Of a DNA stretch of 64,000 nt, positions 1 to 10,137 are shown one piece after another. The notes under the pieces are model-generated. The model had not been told where the DNA came from, ran no database searches, and worked only from the letters and a program-made list of their open reading frames with translations. This DNA is from an uncultured Pelagibacteraceae bacterium (GTDB taxonomy: Bacteria > Pseudomonadota > Alphaproteobacteria > Pelagibacterales > Pelagibacteraceae), in the NCBI GenBank assembly GCA_902603625.1, contig CACKVM010000002.1:21313-85312 (forward strand), read 5' to 3'. The stretch's first letter is position 1. Every line of letters begins with the position of its first letter. Made by a program: the position numbers and the translations under genes.

Positions 1-378
1 TTTGATTACATCAATTTTCGTCTCAGGATTTAAAGATACCCCAACCTTCTTTTTTAATTTTTTTATTTTGTTTATTGAGTCTATCAAACTACTTGTTGCC
101 TCAGGATGAATGGTAATAATATCCGCACCTGCTTCTGAGTAAGCATCTATGTATTTATGAACTGGTGATATCATTAAATGAACATCAAATATCATTGAAG
201 ATTTATCTTTTAATGCTTTAATTACAGGAGGGCCAATTGTTAAATTAGGAACAAAATGCCCATCCATGACGTCCACATGGATCATATCAGCACCAGCATC
301 TTCCAGTCTTTTAATTTCTTTTCCAAGCTGACCAAAATCAGCTGATAATATTGATGGTGAAATTTGTATTTTTTTCAT
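1..378 (-). CDS. rpe: ribulose-phosphate 3-epimerase, 3' end truncated by window edge
   Basis: Reverse-complement reading from ATG at 376-378 gives MKKIQISPSILSADFGQLGKEIKRLEDAGADMIHVDVMDGHFVPNLTIGPPVIKAL..., the classic Rpe N-terminus; runs off the window start. Confidence 0.93.
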   Translation of the reverse strand, partial: MKKIQISPSILSADFGQLGKEIKRLEDAGADMIHVDVMDGHFVPNLTIGPPVIKALKDKSSMIFDVHLMISPVHKYIDAYSEAGADIITIHPEATSSLIDSINKIKKLKKKVGVSLNPETKIDVIK

Positions 379-406
379 TGATAACTAGATTTACTAGTAT
401 CAATTT

Positions 407-763
407 TTAAAATTTAATTGAATTAAAAAATTGGTAAATTTGTCTCGAAATTTCACTTTCTAAAGGAAAAGATAGCATACCCATTACAGAATAACCTAAA
501 ACCCATGGCATTAGGTAAAATCTTATCATAAAAAAAAACCATGCTACATATAAGGGAACTAGTGGTTGAATTATAAATTTTGGAGTCAAAGGTTTGAAAA
601 TATTAATCAAGGGATTAGTAAATTTAACAAATACTTTCATAAAAAAAAATTGAGAGTCTTCTCTTTGGAAGATGTTCATCGCGACTCTTCCAATCAAAGT
701 CCACATAATTACTCCAAGAATATAATCAATTATATAAACTAAGGGGTGAAAGTTAGCTGACAT
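407..763 (-). CDS. YggT-like integral membrane protein
   Basis: 118-aa ORF with hydrophobic segments and a YggT-like 'F(T)NPLINIFKPLTPKFI' segment. Confidence 0.5.
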   Translation of the reverse strand: MSANFHPLVYIIDYILGVIMWTLIGRVAMNIFQREDSQFFFMKVFVKFTNPLINIFKPLTPKFIIQPLVPLYVAWFFFMIRFYLMPWVLGYSVMGMLSFPLESEISRQIYQFFNSIKF

Positions 764-796
764 TCAAAATTTATATTGGAAAAATTAAGAAATTAA

Positions 797-820
797 AAGG
801 GGCGAAATTAATCGCCCCTT
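797..820 (-). terminator. intrinsic terminator for the symporter operon
   Basis: AAGGGGCGA-aattaa-TCGCCCCTT perfect 9-bp stem; reading the minus strand it is followed by a T-rich tail (TTTTAATTTC). Confidence 0.85.
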
Positions 821-832
821 AAATAAGATTAT

Positions 833-2647
833 TTAATGTTGTTTACCTAGGATCGATTTACCTGACGGTACACGAACCTCATCAACCATTTTTTGTGTTG
901 CAGCATTAGGCTCTGCAGTAATTAAACTTACTACTACCATAGATACTAAGCTGACTGCTGAACCAAAGATACCAAACGTTAACTGCGTAATACCCAAGAA
1001 TCCACTTCCGCCGTTTCTTACCCAAATTAGGTAACCAGCACCAGAAATTAATCCTAAAGCCATACCAGCTATAGCACCTTCTCTGTTAGCTCTCTTCCAC
1101 CATACACCAAGTACAAGTGGGAAGAACAATCCAGACATCGCAAAGTCAAAAGCCCAGATTACTGAACCTAAGATACCTTGGATCTCCATTGCTGCAATAG
1201 TTGCTCCAGCAAAACCAATTACTACAAGTAATACCCTTGCAACAACTAGTCGTTTTGCAGTTTCTGCTTTTGGATCAATGATCTTGTAGTACAAGTCATG
1301 AGATAAAGCATTTGCAATCGCTAGAATCAAACCATCCGCTGTAGACATAGCAGCAGCCATACCTCCAGCAGCAACTAGACCTGAGATTACATATGGTAAT
1401 CCAGCTATTTCTGGAGTTGCTAACACAACGGCTTTACCACCCATGAAAAACTCGTTTAATTCAAGAGTTCCATTTCCGTTAAAGTCGCTTACAAACATTA
1501 AGTTTGCTTGGTTCCAGTTTTGATACCAATCTATCGCTTGAACTTCTGCAATCGATTTACCGATAATACCAGTTGGTAATGACGGATCAATCAATGACAA
1601 TTTAGACAGTGTAGCTAACATTGGAGCAGAAGAATAAAGTAGGAAGATAAAGAATAATGACCAACCTACTGATTTTCTAGCTGCTTTTACACTTGGAGTA
1701 GTGAAATATCTCATCATCACGTGCGGTAATGAAGCTGTTCCCATCATCATCGCTAGTGCTAATGAAATAAATGCCCAAGGTGTAGCGTTAACCGCTGAGT
1801 GAGCTTTAGTTATTCCAGCTAAGCCTTTAGGTACTTCCTTTAGATTTTCAGCTGAGTTTTTTACAAAACCAAACTGAGCTTCTAATTCAGCAATTCTAGA
1901 AACTTCATCAGCTAACATAAAGTGTGGGAAGAAACCCGCACCCATTTTGTTACTGATCCAGAATACCGGAAGTAAATAAGCTATAATTAGTACAATGTAC
2001 TGTGCTACCTGTGTCCAAGTTACTCCTCTCATACCACCTAACATAGAACATAATAAGATACTTATTAGTCCAACATAAACTGCGTATTGGAATGGAATAT
2101 CAAGAGCAACAGATGCAATTGTTCCTGTAGCGTTAATCTGTGCAGTCACATAAGTAAATGAAGCAACAGTTAAAACTATTACTGCCATTAACCTAGATAA
2201 ATTACCACCGTATCTTGTACCAATAAAATCTGGAACTGTGTAACAGCCAAATTTTCTTAAGTATGGTGCTAATAAAGATGCAACTAACACATATCCACCA
2301 GTCCAACCTACAAGTAGTGCCATATAACCGTAACCTTTAAAGTAAATACCACCTGCCATCGCAACAAACGATGCACCAGACATCCAGTCTGCTGCTGTTG
2401 CCATTCCGTTGAACACGGTAGGTACTTGTCTTCCAGCTACGTAATACGCATCTGCTTGAGCTGTACGTGATAGATAACCAATTATCGCGTAGATGGCTAC
2501 TGTAAAGGCTACGAAACAAATTCCGATAGCTTTAGCTGACATACCCATCTGTTCAGCAATTGCCATAATGATTATGAAAGCTAAAAATCCACCTGTATAG
2601 ATTCCATAAACTTTAGGCAAGTTGTCTATAAAATTACCTTTTAACAT
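833..2647 (-). CDS. sodium:solute symporter large subunit (SSS family, acetate permease-like)
   Basis: 604 aa, 'AADWMSGASFVAMAG', 'PEIAGLPYVISGLVAAGGMAAAMSTADGLILAIANALSHD' SSS motifs; paired with a DUF4212-like small subunit and located near acs. Confidence 0.9.
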   Translation of the reverse strand: MLKGNFIDNLPKVYGIYTGGFLAFIIIMAIAEQMGMSAKAIGICFVAFTVAIYAIIGYLSRTAQADAYYVAGRQVPTVFNGMATAADWMSGASFVAMAGGIYFKGYGYMALLVGWTGGYVLVASLLAPYLRKFGCYTVPDFIGTRYGGNLSRLMAVIVLTVASFTYVTAQINATGTIASVALDIPFQYAVYVGLISILLCSMLGGMRGVTWTQVAQYIVLIIAYLLPVFWISNKMGAGFFPHFMLADEVSRIAELEAQFGFVKNSAENLKEVPKGLAGITKAHSAVNATPWAFISLALAMMMGTASLPHVMMRYFTTPSVKAARKSVGWSLFFIFLLYSSAPMLATLSKLSLIDPSLPTGIIGKSIAEVQAIDWYQNWNQANLMFVSDFNGNGTLELNEFFMGGKAVVLATPEIAGLPYVISGLVAAGGMAAAMSTADGLILAIANALSHDLYYKIIDPKAETAKRLVVARVLLVVIGFAGATIAAMEIQGILGSVIWAFDFAMSGLFFPLVLGVWWKRANREGAIAGMALGLISGAGYLIWVRNGGSGFLGITQLTFGIFGSAVSLVSMVVVSLITAEPNAATQKMVDEVRVPSGKSILGKQH

Positions 2648-2907
2648 TAGTCGTCTCCTCTTTCACTGAAGCCGAATTCTTCATCAATTTTTTCTTGTCT
2701 ATTCGCAAACCAGAAAATTAAGATTACGAAAATTCCAAGAGAACCTTGACAAGTGAACCAATAAGTTAACGGGTATCCAAATGGACCTGTTACTTCGTTC
2801 ATTTCTGCTCCGAAAAGGAAGATGCCAATTGAGAATACAAACCAGATTGCCAACGTTACCATTAACAATCCCCTGGTTTTTTCCCAGTGTTGTGCTTGTT
2901 TTGACAT
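2647..2907 (-). CDS. DUF4212 family sodium/substrate symporter small subunit
   Basis: 86 aa, two TM segments, 'GPFGYPLTYWFTCQGSLGIFVILIFWFANRQEKIDEEFGF'; stop/start overlaps the large subunit. Confidence 0.88.
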   Translation of the reverse strand: MSKQAQHWEKTRGLLMVTLAIWFVFSIGIFLFGAEMNEVTGPFGYPLTYWFTCQGSLGIFVILIFWFANRQEKIDEEFGFSERGDD

Positions 2908-3031
2908 TTATACCTCTCTCTTTTAGTTATAACTGGCCGAAACCATAACCATTATGAAAAAGATTTAAAGTGTTAAAATTGTACAAAAAAAGTGGTTTTT
3001 TGAGGTATAATTCAGATAATTAGCTGATTTT

Positions 3032-3655
3032 ATGGCAAAATATAAATTAACTTGGAAAGATCTAACTTGGAGAGATTTTAAGATTTATTTATTTGCATTA
3101 TTTAAAGCTTTTATTCCTAAACAAAAAATAAGTGATTTAAACCAGCTTGAAAACTTTATTCAAACGAAATCAGCATGGGTAACACAAGTAACACTTTATG
3201 GTTATCTAAAAACTAGGATGGGGACACGATATGTTCTTCATTTTGAGAATGATGAATTTATGAAGTCAGTAAATACAGCTAAGTGGAATATTTATGCAGA
3301 TGCTCTTCAAGACCTTACATTTTATACTTTTTCGTATTTATATGTAAATTTTGATTATCGAGATACCAATAAAGCAAAAGATATTTTTTTTAATATTCTA
3401 GATGATGAAACTTCTAATAAGATGCCGTTAGATATAATTGATAAAAATAAAAAAATTTTTACAGAAAGATTTCAAAATTTAGATTGGAAGAGTTACTGTA
3501 ATAGTCTTCCATTTAATTCGAGTGCATTATCCTTATACAAGTGGTCACCTATTGCTGAAAATTTAAAAGAACTCGATCGTAAAATTGTATTAAATTCAGC
3601 AATATTGAAATGGGATATTATTAAAAAAGAATTTAAAGAAAGAATAAAGTTTTAA
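3032..3655 (+). CDS. conserved alphaproteobacterial hypothetical protein
   Basis: 207-aa ORF, '[32 protein letters not shown]'; convergent with acs, 4-bp overlap of 3' ends. Confidence 0.7.
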   Translation: MAKYKLTWKDLTWRDFKIYLFALFKAFIPKQKISDLNQLENFIQTKSAWVTQVTLYGYLKTRMGTRYVLHFENDEFMKSVNTAKWNIYADALQDLTFYTFSYLYVNFDYRDTNKAKDIFFNILDDETSNKMPLDIIDKNKKIFTERFQNLDWKSYCNSLPFNSSALSLYKWSPIAENLKELDRKIVLNSAILKWDIIKKEFKERIKF

Positions 3656-5730
3656 ATATTTTTTCTGTTTTCAACTAAACTGCTTACAACACTCGGATCT
3701 GCCAACGTCGTAGTATCTCCTAATTGTCCGTGTTCATTAGCTGCAATTTTTCTTAAAATTCTTCTCATAATTTTACCAGATCTTGTTTTTGGAAGGCCAG
3801 GAGTAAAATGAATTAAATCTGGTGTGGCAAGGGGTCCAATCTGTTTTCTTACCCAGAGTTTTAGATCTCTTTCAAGCTCTCCAGTTTCTTGTTCGCCTGC
3901 ATTTAGAGTCACATAACAATACAATCCATTTCCTTTAATGTCATGTGGGTAACCTACTACTGCAGCCTCTGCAACTTTTGGATGAGCAACGAACGCACTT
4001 TCAATTTCTGCAGTTCCTAGGTTATGACCAGATACTATAATTACATCATCTACTCTTCCAGTAATCCAATAATATCCGTCTTTGTCTCTTCTACAACCAT
4101 CCCCTGTAAAATATTTACCATTGAATTGTGAGAAATATGTATCAATAAATCTTTGATGGTCTCCATAGACTGTTCTCATTTGACCTGGCCATGACTGAGA
4201 GATACAAAGCCTACCTTCTCCGGCACCTCTAATTTCTTTTCCATCTTTATCAACTAAAACAGGTTTAATTCCATAAAAAGGTTTAGTTGCGGAACCAGGT
4301 TTTAAAGGGATCGCTCCCGTTTGAGGTGCAATCATTATTCCACCTGTTTCTGTTTGCCACCATGTATCAACTATAGGACATTTAGAGTCACCAACAACTT
4401 TGTAATACCACATCCAAGCTTCGGGATTAATTGGTTCACCTACTGTTCCCAATAATTTTAAAGATTTTCTTGAAGTCTTATTAACTGGACCATCTCCCTC
4501 TCTCATTAAAGCTCTAATAGCCGTTGGAGCAGTGTAAAAAATATTTACTTTATATTTGTCTACTATTTGCCACCACCTTGAACTATCTGGATAATTTGGA
4601 ACACCTTCAAACATTATCGTTGTCGCTCCATTGGCAAGAGGTCCATAAATTATATAGCTGTGTCCTGTCACCCAACCTATATCTGCTGTGCACCAGTAAA
4701 TATCTTTTGGTTTATAATTAAAAATGTATTGATGAGTCATTGATGCATAAACCATGTATCCACCAGTAGTATGTAATACTCCTTTAGGTTTACCTGTAGA
4801 TCCAGAGGTATAAAGAATAAACATTGGATCTTCAGCATTCATTTCTTCAGGTTCACATTCATTAGAAACATCTTTAATTAAATCATGATACCAAATATCT
4901 CTATTTTCATTCCAATCAATTTCATTTCCAGTTCTTTTTACAACAATGCATTTTTTTACATTTGGACAACTTAATAATGCTTCGTCAGTTATTGCTTTTA
5001 GAGGTATTTTTTTACCACCCCTAAGACCTTCGTCTGCAGTTATAATAAATTCAGACTCGCAATCATTTACTCTTCCCGAAATAGATTCTGCCGAAAAACC
5101 TCCAAAAATAATTGAGTGTACCGCTCCTATCCTTACGCATGCTAACATTAGAACAGCAAGTTCTGGTATCATTGTTAAATAAATTGTTACTCTATCTCCT
5201 TTTTGAATTCCTAATTTTTTTAAACCATTAGCAGCTCTTGATACCTTTTGATGAAGTTGTTTATATGTAATTCTTTGGTTATCTTTTGGATCATCCCCAA
5301 CCCAAATGATTGCAGTTTTATCTTTTTTATCTTTTAAATGTCTATCAATACAATTCGCTGAAGCATTCAAAGTTCCATCTTCGAACCATTTAATCCTTAC
5401 CTCTTTTGAACTGTATTTTACATCCTTAATTTTTTTGTATGGTTTTATCCAAGTGATCCTTTTTCCTTCTTTTTTCCAAAATCCTTCATTATTTTTAATC
5501 GATTCATTATATTTTTTTTGATATTGGTTTTTATCTGCAATACTAGTTTTTACCCACTGGGGTTTGGTCTTAATTATTAACTCGGATGGTTCATTTTTTT
5601 TATCAATTTTTTTTTTATTTTTTTTTATCTTTCTTTTTCTTCCTTTGGAGATATTTTTTGTTCTTTTTTTAATCACTCTTTTTTTAGAGGATCTTTTTAT
5701 TACTTTTCTTTTTTTCTTTTTTTTTGGCAT
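3652..5730 (-). CDS. acs: acetyl-CoA synthetase with Lys/Arg-rich N-terminal extension
   Basis: '[22 protein letters not shown]', '[15 protein letters not shown]', '[27 protein letters not shown]', '[18 protein letters not shown]' motifs; first ~45 aa very basic. Confidence 0.97.
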   Translation of the reverse strand: MPKKKKKRKVIKRSSKKRVIKKRTKNISKGRKRKIKKNKKKIDKKNEPSELIIKTKPQWVKTSIADKNQYQKKYNESIKNNEGFWKKEGKRITWIKPYKKIKDVKYSSKEVRIKWFEDGTLNASANCIDRHLKDKKDKTAIIWVGDDPKDNQRITYKQLHQKVSRAANGLKKLGIQKGDRVTIYLTMIPELAVLMLACVRIGAVHSIIFGGFSAESISGRVNDCESEFIITADEGLRGGKKIPLKAITDEALLSCPNVKKCIVVKRTGNEIDWNENRDIWYHDLIKDVSNECEPEEMNAEDPMFILYTSGSTGKPKGVLHTTGGYMVYASMTHQYIFNYKPKDIYWCTADIGWVTGHSYIIYGPLANGATTIMFEGVPNYPDSSRWWQIVDKYKVNIFYTAPTAIRALMREGDGPVNKTSRKSLKLLGTVGEPINPEAWMWYYKVVGDSKCPIVDTWWQTETGGIMIAPQTGAIPLKPGSATKPFYGIKPVLVDKDGKEIRGAGEGRLCISQSWPGQMRTVYGDHQRFIDTYFSQFNGKYFTGDGCRRDKDGYYWITGRVDDVIIVSGHNLGTAEIESAFVAHPKVAEAAVVGYPHDIKGNGLYCYVTLNAGEQETGELERDLKLWVRKQIGPLATPDLIHFTPGLPKTRSGKIMRRILRKIAANEHGQLGDTTTLADPSVVSSLVENRKNI

Positions 5731-5746
5731 TTTATTTTATTTATAA

Positions 5747-6160
5747 TCAAATCTTACTCATGTTATTTAAAATTTTCCAGCTTTTAGAGTCTATTGGCAT
5801 TACAGATAATCTGCTTTGTTTTATCAAGGGTATTTGACCTAATTTCTTGTTTTTTTTAATCTCGCTCAATGAAATCGGTTTATCAAATTTTTTGAGAAAT
5901 TTAACTGTAATCGCAACAAAACGCCCAGATTGATCTGTTGCATCTGGGTAGGCTTCTTTTATGACTTTTACTATTCCAACAATTTCTTTTCCAATATTTG
6001 AATGATAAAAAAAACATAAGTCACCTTTTTTCATGGATTTGAGATTTTTAGCAGCTTGATAATTTCTTACACCGTCCCAAGCAGCTCCTTTGATCCCAGC
6101 TTGTTTTTGTTGATCAATAGACCAAACATTCGGCTCTGATTTAATTAACCAATATCGCAT
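5747..6160 (-). CDS. EVE domain-containing protein
   Basis: 'MRYWLIKSEPNVWSIDQQ...AWDGVRNYQAAKNLKSMKKGDLCFFYHSN' EVE/thymocyte nuclear protein signature. Confidence 0.93.
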   Translation of the reverse strand: MRYWLIKSEPNVWSIDQQKQAGIKGAAWDGVRNYQAAKNLKSMKKGDLCFFYHSNIGKEIVGIVKVIKEAYPDATDQSGRFVAITVKFLKKFDKPISLSEIKKNKKLGQIPLIKQSRLSVMPIDSKSWKILNNMSKI

Positions 6161-6265
6161 TATTTTATAAATTTATAATCTCTTTTTAGTCTTAATGAAA
6201 TTATATTTTAGACGAACATTAGAATAGTATTTTACTATGCTATTATAAATATATAATTATAAAAA

Positions 6266-7408
6266 ATGAATATTTTAATTTGGGCTCCATTTATCCAAAA
6301 AGTTGGCACAACCTCAAATGTTCAAAATTTGATTAGTTCTTTTATAAAATTTTCAAAAAAAGATAATTTTAAAATTGATCTAATTAATGTTTTTGGTGAA
6401 TGGGATAATTATGAATTTAGAGATATTAGAGTAAATAAAATTAAATTATTAAATTTTAAGTTTCTAAAAGAAAGTAAAAAAAATGGTTTTTTAAGAAGTC
6501 GAATTTATACGATATTAATTATAATTCTTTCAATATTTCCATTGATAAAGATATTAAATAAAAAAAAATATGATTTTTTATTTGCTCACTTGATAACTTC
6601 CTTACCGATTTTTTTATTAAACTTTATTAATAAAGATATTAAATTAATACTTAATATTGCAGGGTTTCCTAAGTTAACTTTACTAAGATCTTTCTTTTGG
6701 AAATTAAATCAAAAAAAAATTTATAATATAATTTGTCCTTCCCAAGAAACGAAAAATCTTTTGAAAGAAAAAAATATTTTTAATGAGAAAAAACTTTTTG
6801 TAATTAAAGACCCACATATTAGCGCAAGGGGTATTGTTAAAAAGAAAAACTATGTTGACGATGAAAAATATATTTCAAAAAATAAAATAATTTCGATTGG
6901 TCGTTTAACTAAACAAAAAAATTATATTTTTTTATTAGAGGCATTTAAAAAAATTCTAGGTTTAAAAAAAGACCTTGAATTGATAATAATTGGTGATGGA
7001 GAACAAAAAAAAATCATAGAAAAAAAAATACACGATTTAGGAATTTCAAGTCATGTTACATTAAAAGGTTATCAGAAAAATGTTTATAAGTATTTAAATA
7101 AATCACTTTGTTATTTTTCAACATCTCTTTGGGAAGGACCGGATTTAGCTATGCTTGATGCAGCATTTTTAAATGTTCCAATAATCTGTAGTGATTGTAA
7201 GAGTGGCAGAAAGGAATTTATAGAAAACAATAAAAGGGGTTACATATTTGAAACTAATAATATGAACTCATTAATAGATGCCTTTAAGAAATTTTTTGAT
7301 GAAGATGAAGTAAAATTAAAAAGGATAATAATTGAGTCAAAAAAAGAAGTAAAAAATTTTACTCAATTTAGATTTTATCTAAATTTAATGAAAATTCTTA
7401 AAAATTAA
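6266..7408 (+). CDS. glycosyltransferase family 4 protein
   Basis: 'ISIGRLTKQKNYIFLLEAFKKI', 'LIIIGDGEQKKIIEKKIHDLGISSHVTLKGYQKNVYKYL', 'LWEGPDLAMLDAAFLNVPIICSD' GT4 motifs. Confidence 0.88.
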   Translation: MNILIWAPFIQKVGTTSNVQNLISSFIKFSKKDNFKIDLINVFGEWDNYEFRDIRVNKIKLLNFKFLKESKKNGFLRSRIYTILIIILSIFPLIKILNKKKYDFLFAHLITSLPIFLLNFINKDIKLILNIAGFPKLTLLRSFFWKLNQKKIYNIICPSQETKNLLKEKNIFNEKKLFVIKDPHISARGIVKKKNYVDDEKYISKNKIISIGRLTKQKNYIFLLEAFKKILGLKKDLELIIIGDGEQKKIIEKKIHDLGISSHVTLKGYQKNVYKYLNKSLCYFSTSLWEGPDLAMLDAAFLNVPIICSDCKSGRKEFIENNKRGYIFETNNMNSLIDAFKKFFDEDEVKLKRIIIESKKEVKNFTQFRFYLNLMKILKN

Positions 7409-8478
7409 AATTTTACACCTGCTCCTTTTAAATAAGAAGCATTTTCATCCAGCTGCCATCTTGGTTTTGCTGGATGATCAAAATTATTTAATTCTTTTAA
7501 TTTATATTTTTCTAGACCAACCAATGCAATCATAGCAGCATTATCACCGCAAAATTCAATCGGAGGAAAAATACTTTTAAATTTTTTTTCATTACACAAA
7601 TTTGTTAACATTGATCTTATATTTCTATTAGCAGCTACACCTCCAGCAACTACAAATATTTTTTTCTCTACTATATTTTCTTTTTCGAATTTACTAAATG
7701 CAATTGTTGTTTTTTTATATAAAATTTCTTCTATAGTTTTTTGGAATGAGGCAGCGAGATCAAATTTATCTTGTTCCGTTTCAATTGATTTTGAAATTTT
7801 TAAAATCGAAGTTTTAAGACCAGCAAAAGAAAGATTACACCCACCTTTGTTAAATATCGGTTTAGGCAAATTATACCGATTGGAATTACCTTTTTTTGCA
7901 AGAATTTCTATTTGTGGACCACCTGGAAATTCTATTCCTAAAATTTTAGCCGTTTTGTCAAAAGCTTCTCCTAAAGCATCGTCAATAGTAGTACCTAACC
8001 TTTTGTATTTTCCTAGACCTAGAACACTCAAAAATTGTGAATGACCACCTGAAATTAACAAAAGTAAGTAAGGAAAATTTAAAGATGAATTTAGTTTTGG
8101 ACTTAACGCATGACCTTCAAGATGATTAACAGCTACAAAAGGAATATTTAATGTTGAGGCAAATGATTTAGCAAAACTTAATCCAACAGATAAACAAACT
8201 ATTAATCCTGGACCAGCGGTAGATGCTACAGCATCAATTTCCTCAATTTTTTTTCCACTATCATCAATTGCCTTTTGAACAATCCAATCAATTTTTTCAA
8301 TATGCGATCTTGCTGCCAATTCTGGAACAACTCCTCCGAATTCTTTATGTACATTTTCTTGACTAGAAACTACGTTCGATAATACTATTGGTATTCCTTG
8401 CTCATTTTCAGAGATAATTGATGCAGCTGTTTCATCACAGCTAGATTCAATCCCTAGAATTATAGGCTTTTTGGTCAT
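7405..8478 (-). CDS. tsaD: tRNA N6-adenosine threonylcarbamoyltransferase TsaD
   Basis: 'ILGIESSCDETAASII', 'VNHLEGHALSPKL', 'LLISGGHSQ', 'GGVAANRNIR' signatures. Confidence 0.97.
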   Translation of the reverse strand: MTKKPIILGIESSCDETAASIISENEQGIPIVLSNVVSSQENVHKEFGGVVPELAARSHIEKIDWIVQKAIDDSGKKIEEIDAVASTAGPGLIVCLSVGLSFAKSFASTLNIPFVAVNHLEGHALSPKLNSSLNFPYLLLLISGGHSQFLSVLGLGKYKRLGTTIDDALGEAFDKTAKILGIEFPGGPQIEILAKKGNSNRYNLPKPIFNKGGCNLSFAGLKTSILKISKSIETEQDKFDLAASFQKTIEEILYKKTTIAFSKFEKENIVEKKIFVVAGGVAANRNIRSMLTNLCNEKKFKSIFPPIEFCGDNAAMIALVGLEKYKLKELNNFDHPAKPRWQLDENASYLKGAGVKF

Positions 8479-8517
8479 ACAAATAGTTTTTATAAATAGT
8501 ACTATCTGTTTACAAGT

Positions 8518-9438
8518 ATGAAAAAAAAGAAAATAGTTATAGGGTCAAGAGGAAGTAAATTAGCATTAATTTATGCTCAAAAAGTTAAAAATGAGATCAC
8601 TAAAAACCCTAAATTTAAAAATATTCAAATACACATAAAGAAAATTGTTACAAAAGGTGATAAAATAAAGGATATTAGATTATCTGATATAGGTGGAAAA
8701 GGCCTTTTTTCAAAAAATATAGAGCACAATTTATTGAAAAACAAAATTGATATTGCCGTTCATGCATTAAAGGATATGCCAGCTATAGAAACAAAAGGAC
8801 TTTCTACGTGTTCATTTCTTACCCGAAATGATCCAAGAGAAATTTTAATAAGCAATAATCAAAAAAAATTAAATGAGTTAAAAAAAAATTCAATAATTGG
8901 AACATCTTCTTTTAGGAGAGAATTTCAGATTAAAAATATAAAAAAAGGATTGATTTGTAAAATTATCAGAGGAAATGTTGACACAAGATTAGAAAAACTA
9001 AAAAAGGGTTTTTATGATGCTATTATTCTTTCATGTGCTGGTTTAAAATTGTTGAATTTAGAGGACAAAATTACTCAAACATTTTCTGTAAAAAAAATTA
9101 TACCAAGTGCAGGTCAAGGGATAATAGCTATGCAATGCAGAGAAAATGACTTGGAGATTTTCAATTTATTAAAGACTATTAATGATAAAAAGACATATAT
9201 TTGTGCAAAAGCCGAAAGAAACGTTTTAAAAATTTTAGAAGGAAGCTGTGAGACAGCTGTCGGTGTTCATGCTTCTTTAAAAAAAGATAGAATTACGATT
9301 GAAGCAGAACTTTTTTCTCTGGATGGATCAAAAAGATACTATGAAAAGAGGACGAGAAATAAAAAAGACTTCTTTAAATTAAGTAAAGAAATTGGAAAAA
9401 TTCTTAAAACAAAATCACAAGGACTTTATAGAAAATAA
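8518..9438 (+). CDS. hemC: hydroxymethylbilane synthase (porphobilinogen deaminase)
   Basis: 'IGSRGSKLALIYAQKV', 'DIAVHALKDMPA', 'GTSSFRR', 'IRGNVDTRLEKL', 'EGSCETAVGVHA'. Confidence 0.97.
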   Translation: MKKKKIVIGSRGSKLALIYAQKVKNEITKNPKFKNIQIHIKKIVTKGDKIKDIRLSDIGGKGLFSKNIEHNLLKNKIDIAVHALKDMPAIETKGLSTCSFLTRNDPREILISNNQKKLNELKKNSIIGTSSFRREFQIKNIKKGLICKIIRGNVDTRLEKLKKGFYDAIILSCAGLKLLNLEDKITQTFSVKKIIPSAGQGIIAMQCRENDLEIFNLLKTINDKKTYICAKAERNVLKILEGSCETAVGVHASLKKDRITIEAELFSLDGSKRYYEKRTRNKKDFFKLSKEIGKILKTKSQGLYRK

Positions 9439-9439
9439 A

Positions 9440-10135
9440 ATGCATATATTATTAACAAGACCATTAGAGGACAGTATAGAATTGATAACAAAATTTAAAA
9501 AACTTGGTCATACAGTTTCTCATTTACCTTTACTTGATATTGAAAAAGTCAATTATGATGAAAACCTTGGTAGTTTTAGTGGTATAATTTTTACAAGTGC
9601 CAACGCTATAAGGTTTTTAAATTTAAAGCATATTGATAAAAATATAAAATGTTTTTGTGTTGGATTAGCAACTGAAAAAATGGCAAAAAGTGTCGGTTTT
9701 CAGGATATAATTTGTGCCGAAGGAAATGTAAGAAATTTAAAAGAATTAATTATTCAAAACTTTAATACTTCTGAAGGGAATTTAATTTATGTTAGCGGGG
9801 AAATGGTCACTATTGATTTAGATCAACAACTTATTGAGGAGGGTTATTCTATAAAAAGGATAATTAATTATAAGACAAAACATAATGTTATTTTTGATAC
9901 AAAATTTGTAGAAAAACTTAAACTCAATATTCCTGAAATTGTTTATGTTTATTCCCAAAATAGTGCTATGAGTTTCATAAATTTTATTAAAAATGAGAAA
10001 ATTGAAAGCCTATGGATGGATACTAATTTAATGTGTTTAGGTGAGAAAACTTCATCAATATTGAATGAAATTAAATGGAAAAAAATCTTTCTTTTTAATC
10101 CTGGTGATGAAGAGTTTTTATTATATAAAATTTAA
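9440..10135 (+). CDS. hemD: uroporphyrinogen-III synthase
   Basis: 'MHILLTRPLEDSIELITKFKKLGH', 'GIIFTSANAIRFL'; follows hemC. I prefer ATG at 9440 over the ORF-track start 9392, which overlaps hemC. Confidence 0.88.
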   Translation: MHILLTRPLEDSIELITKFKKLGHTVSHLPLLDIEKVNYDENLGSFSGIIFTSANAIRFLNLKHIDKNIKCFCVGLATEKMAKSVGFQDIICAEGNVRNLKELIIQNFNTSEGNLIYVSGEMVTIDLDQQLIEEGYSIKRIINYKTKHNVIFDTKFVEKLKLNIPEIVYVYSQNSAMSFINFIKNEKIESLWMDTNLMCLGEKTSSILNEIKWKKIFLFNPGDEEFLLYKI

Positions 10136-10137
10136 TT

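Noticed and set aside
2970-3000. Possible sigma-70 promoter (TTGTAC ... TATAAT) before the 3032 gene
   Set aside because: Spacer is about 21 nt, longer than optimal, and AT-rich background makes such matches common.
5564-5746. Phe-rich 60-aa + strand ORF
   Set aside because: It is the antisense of the poly-Lys acs extension (AAA codons read as TTT); no independent support.
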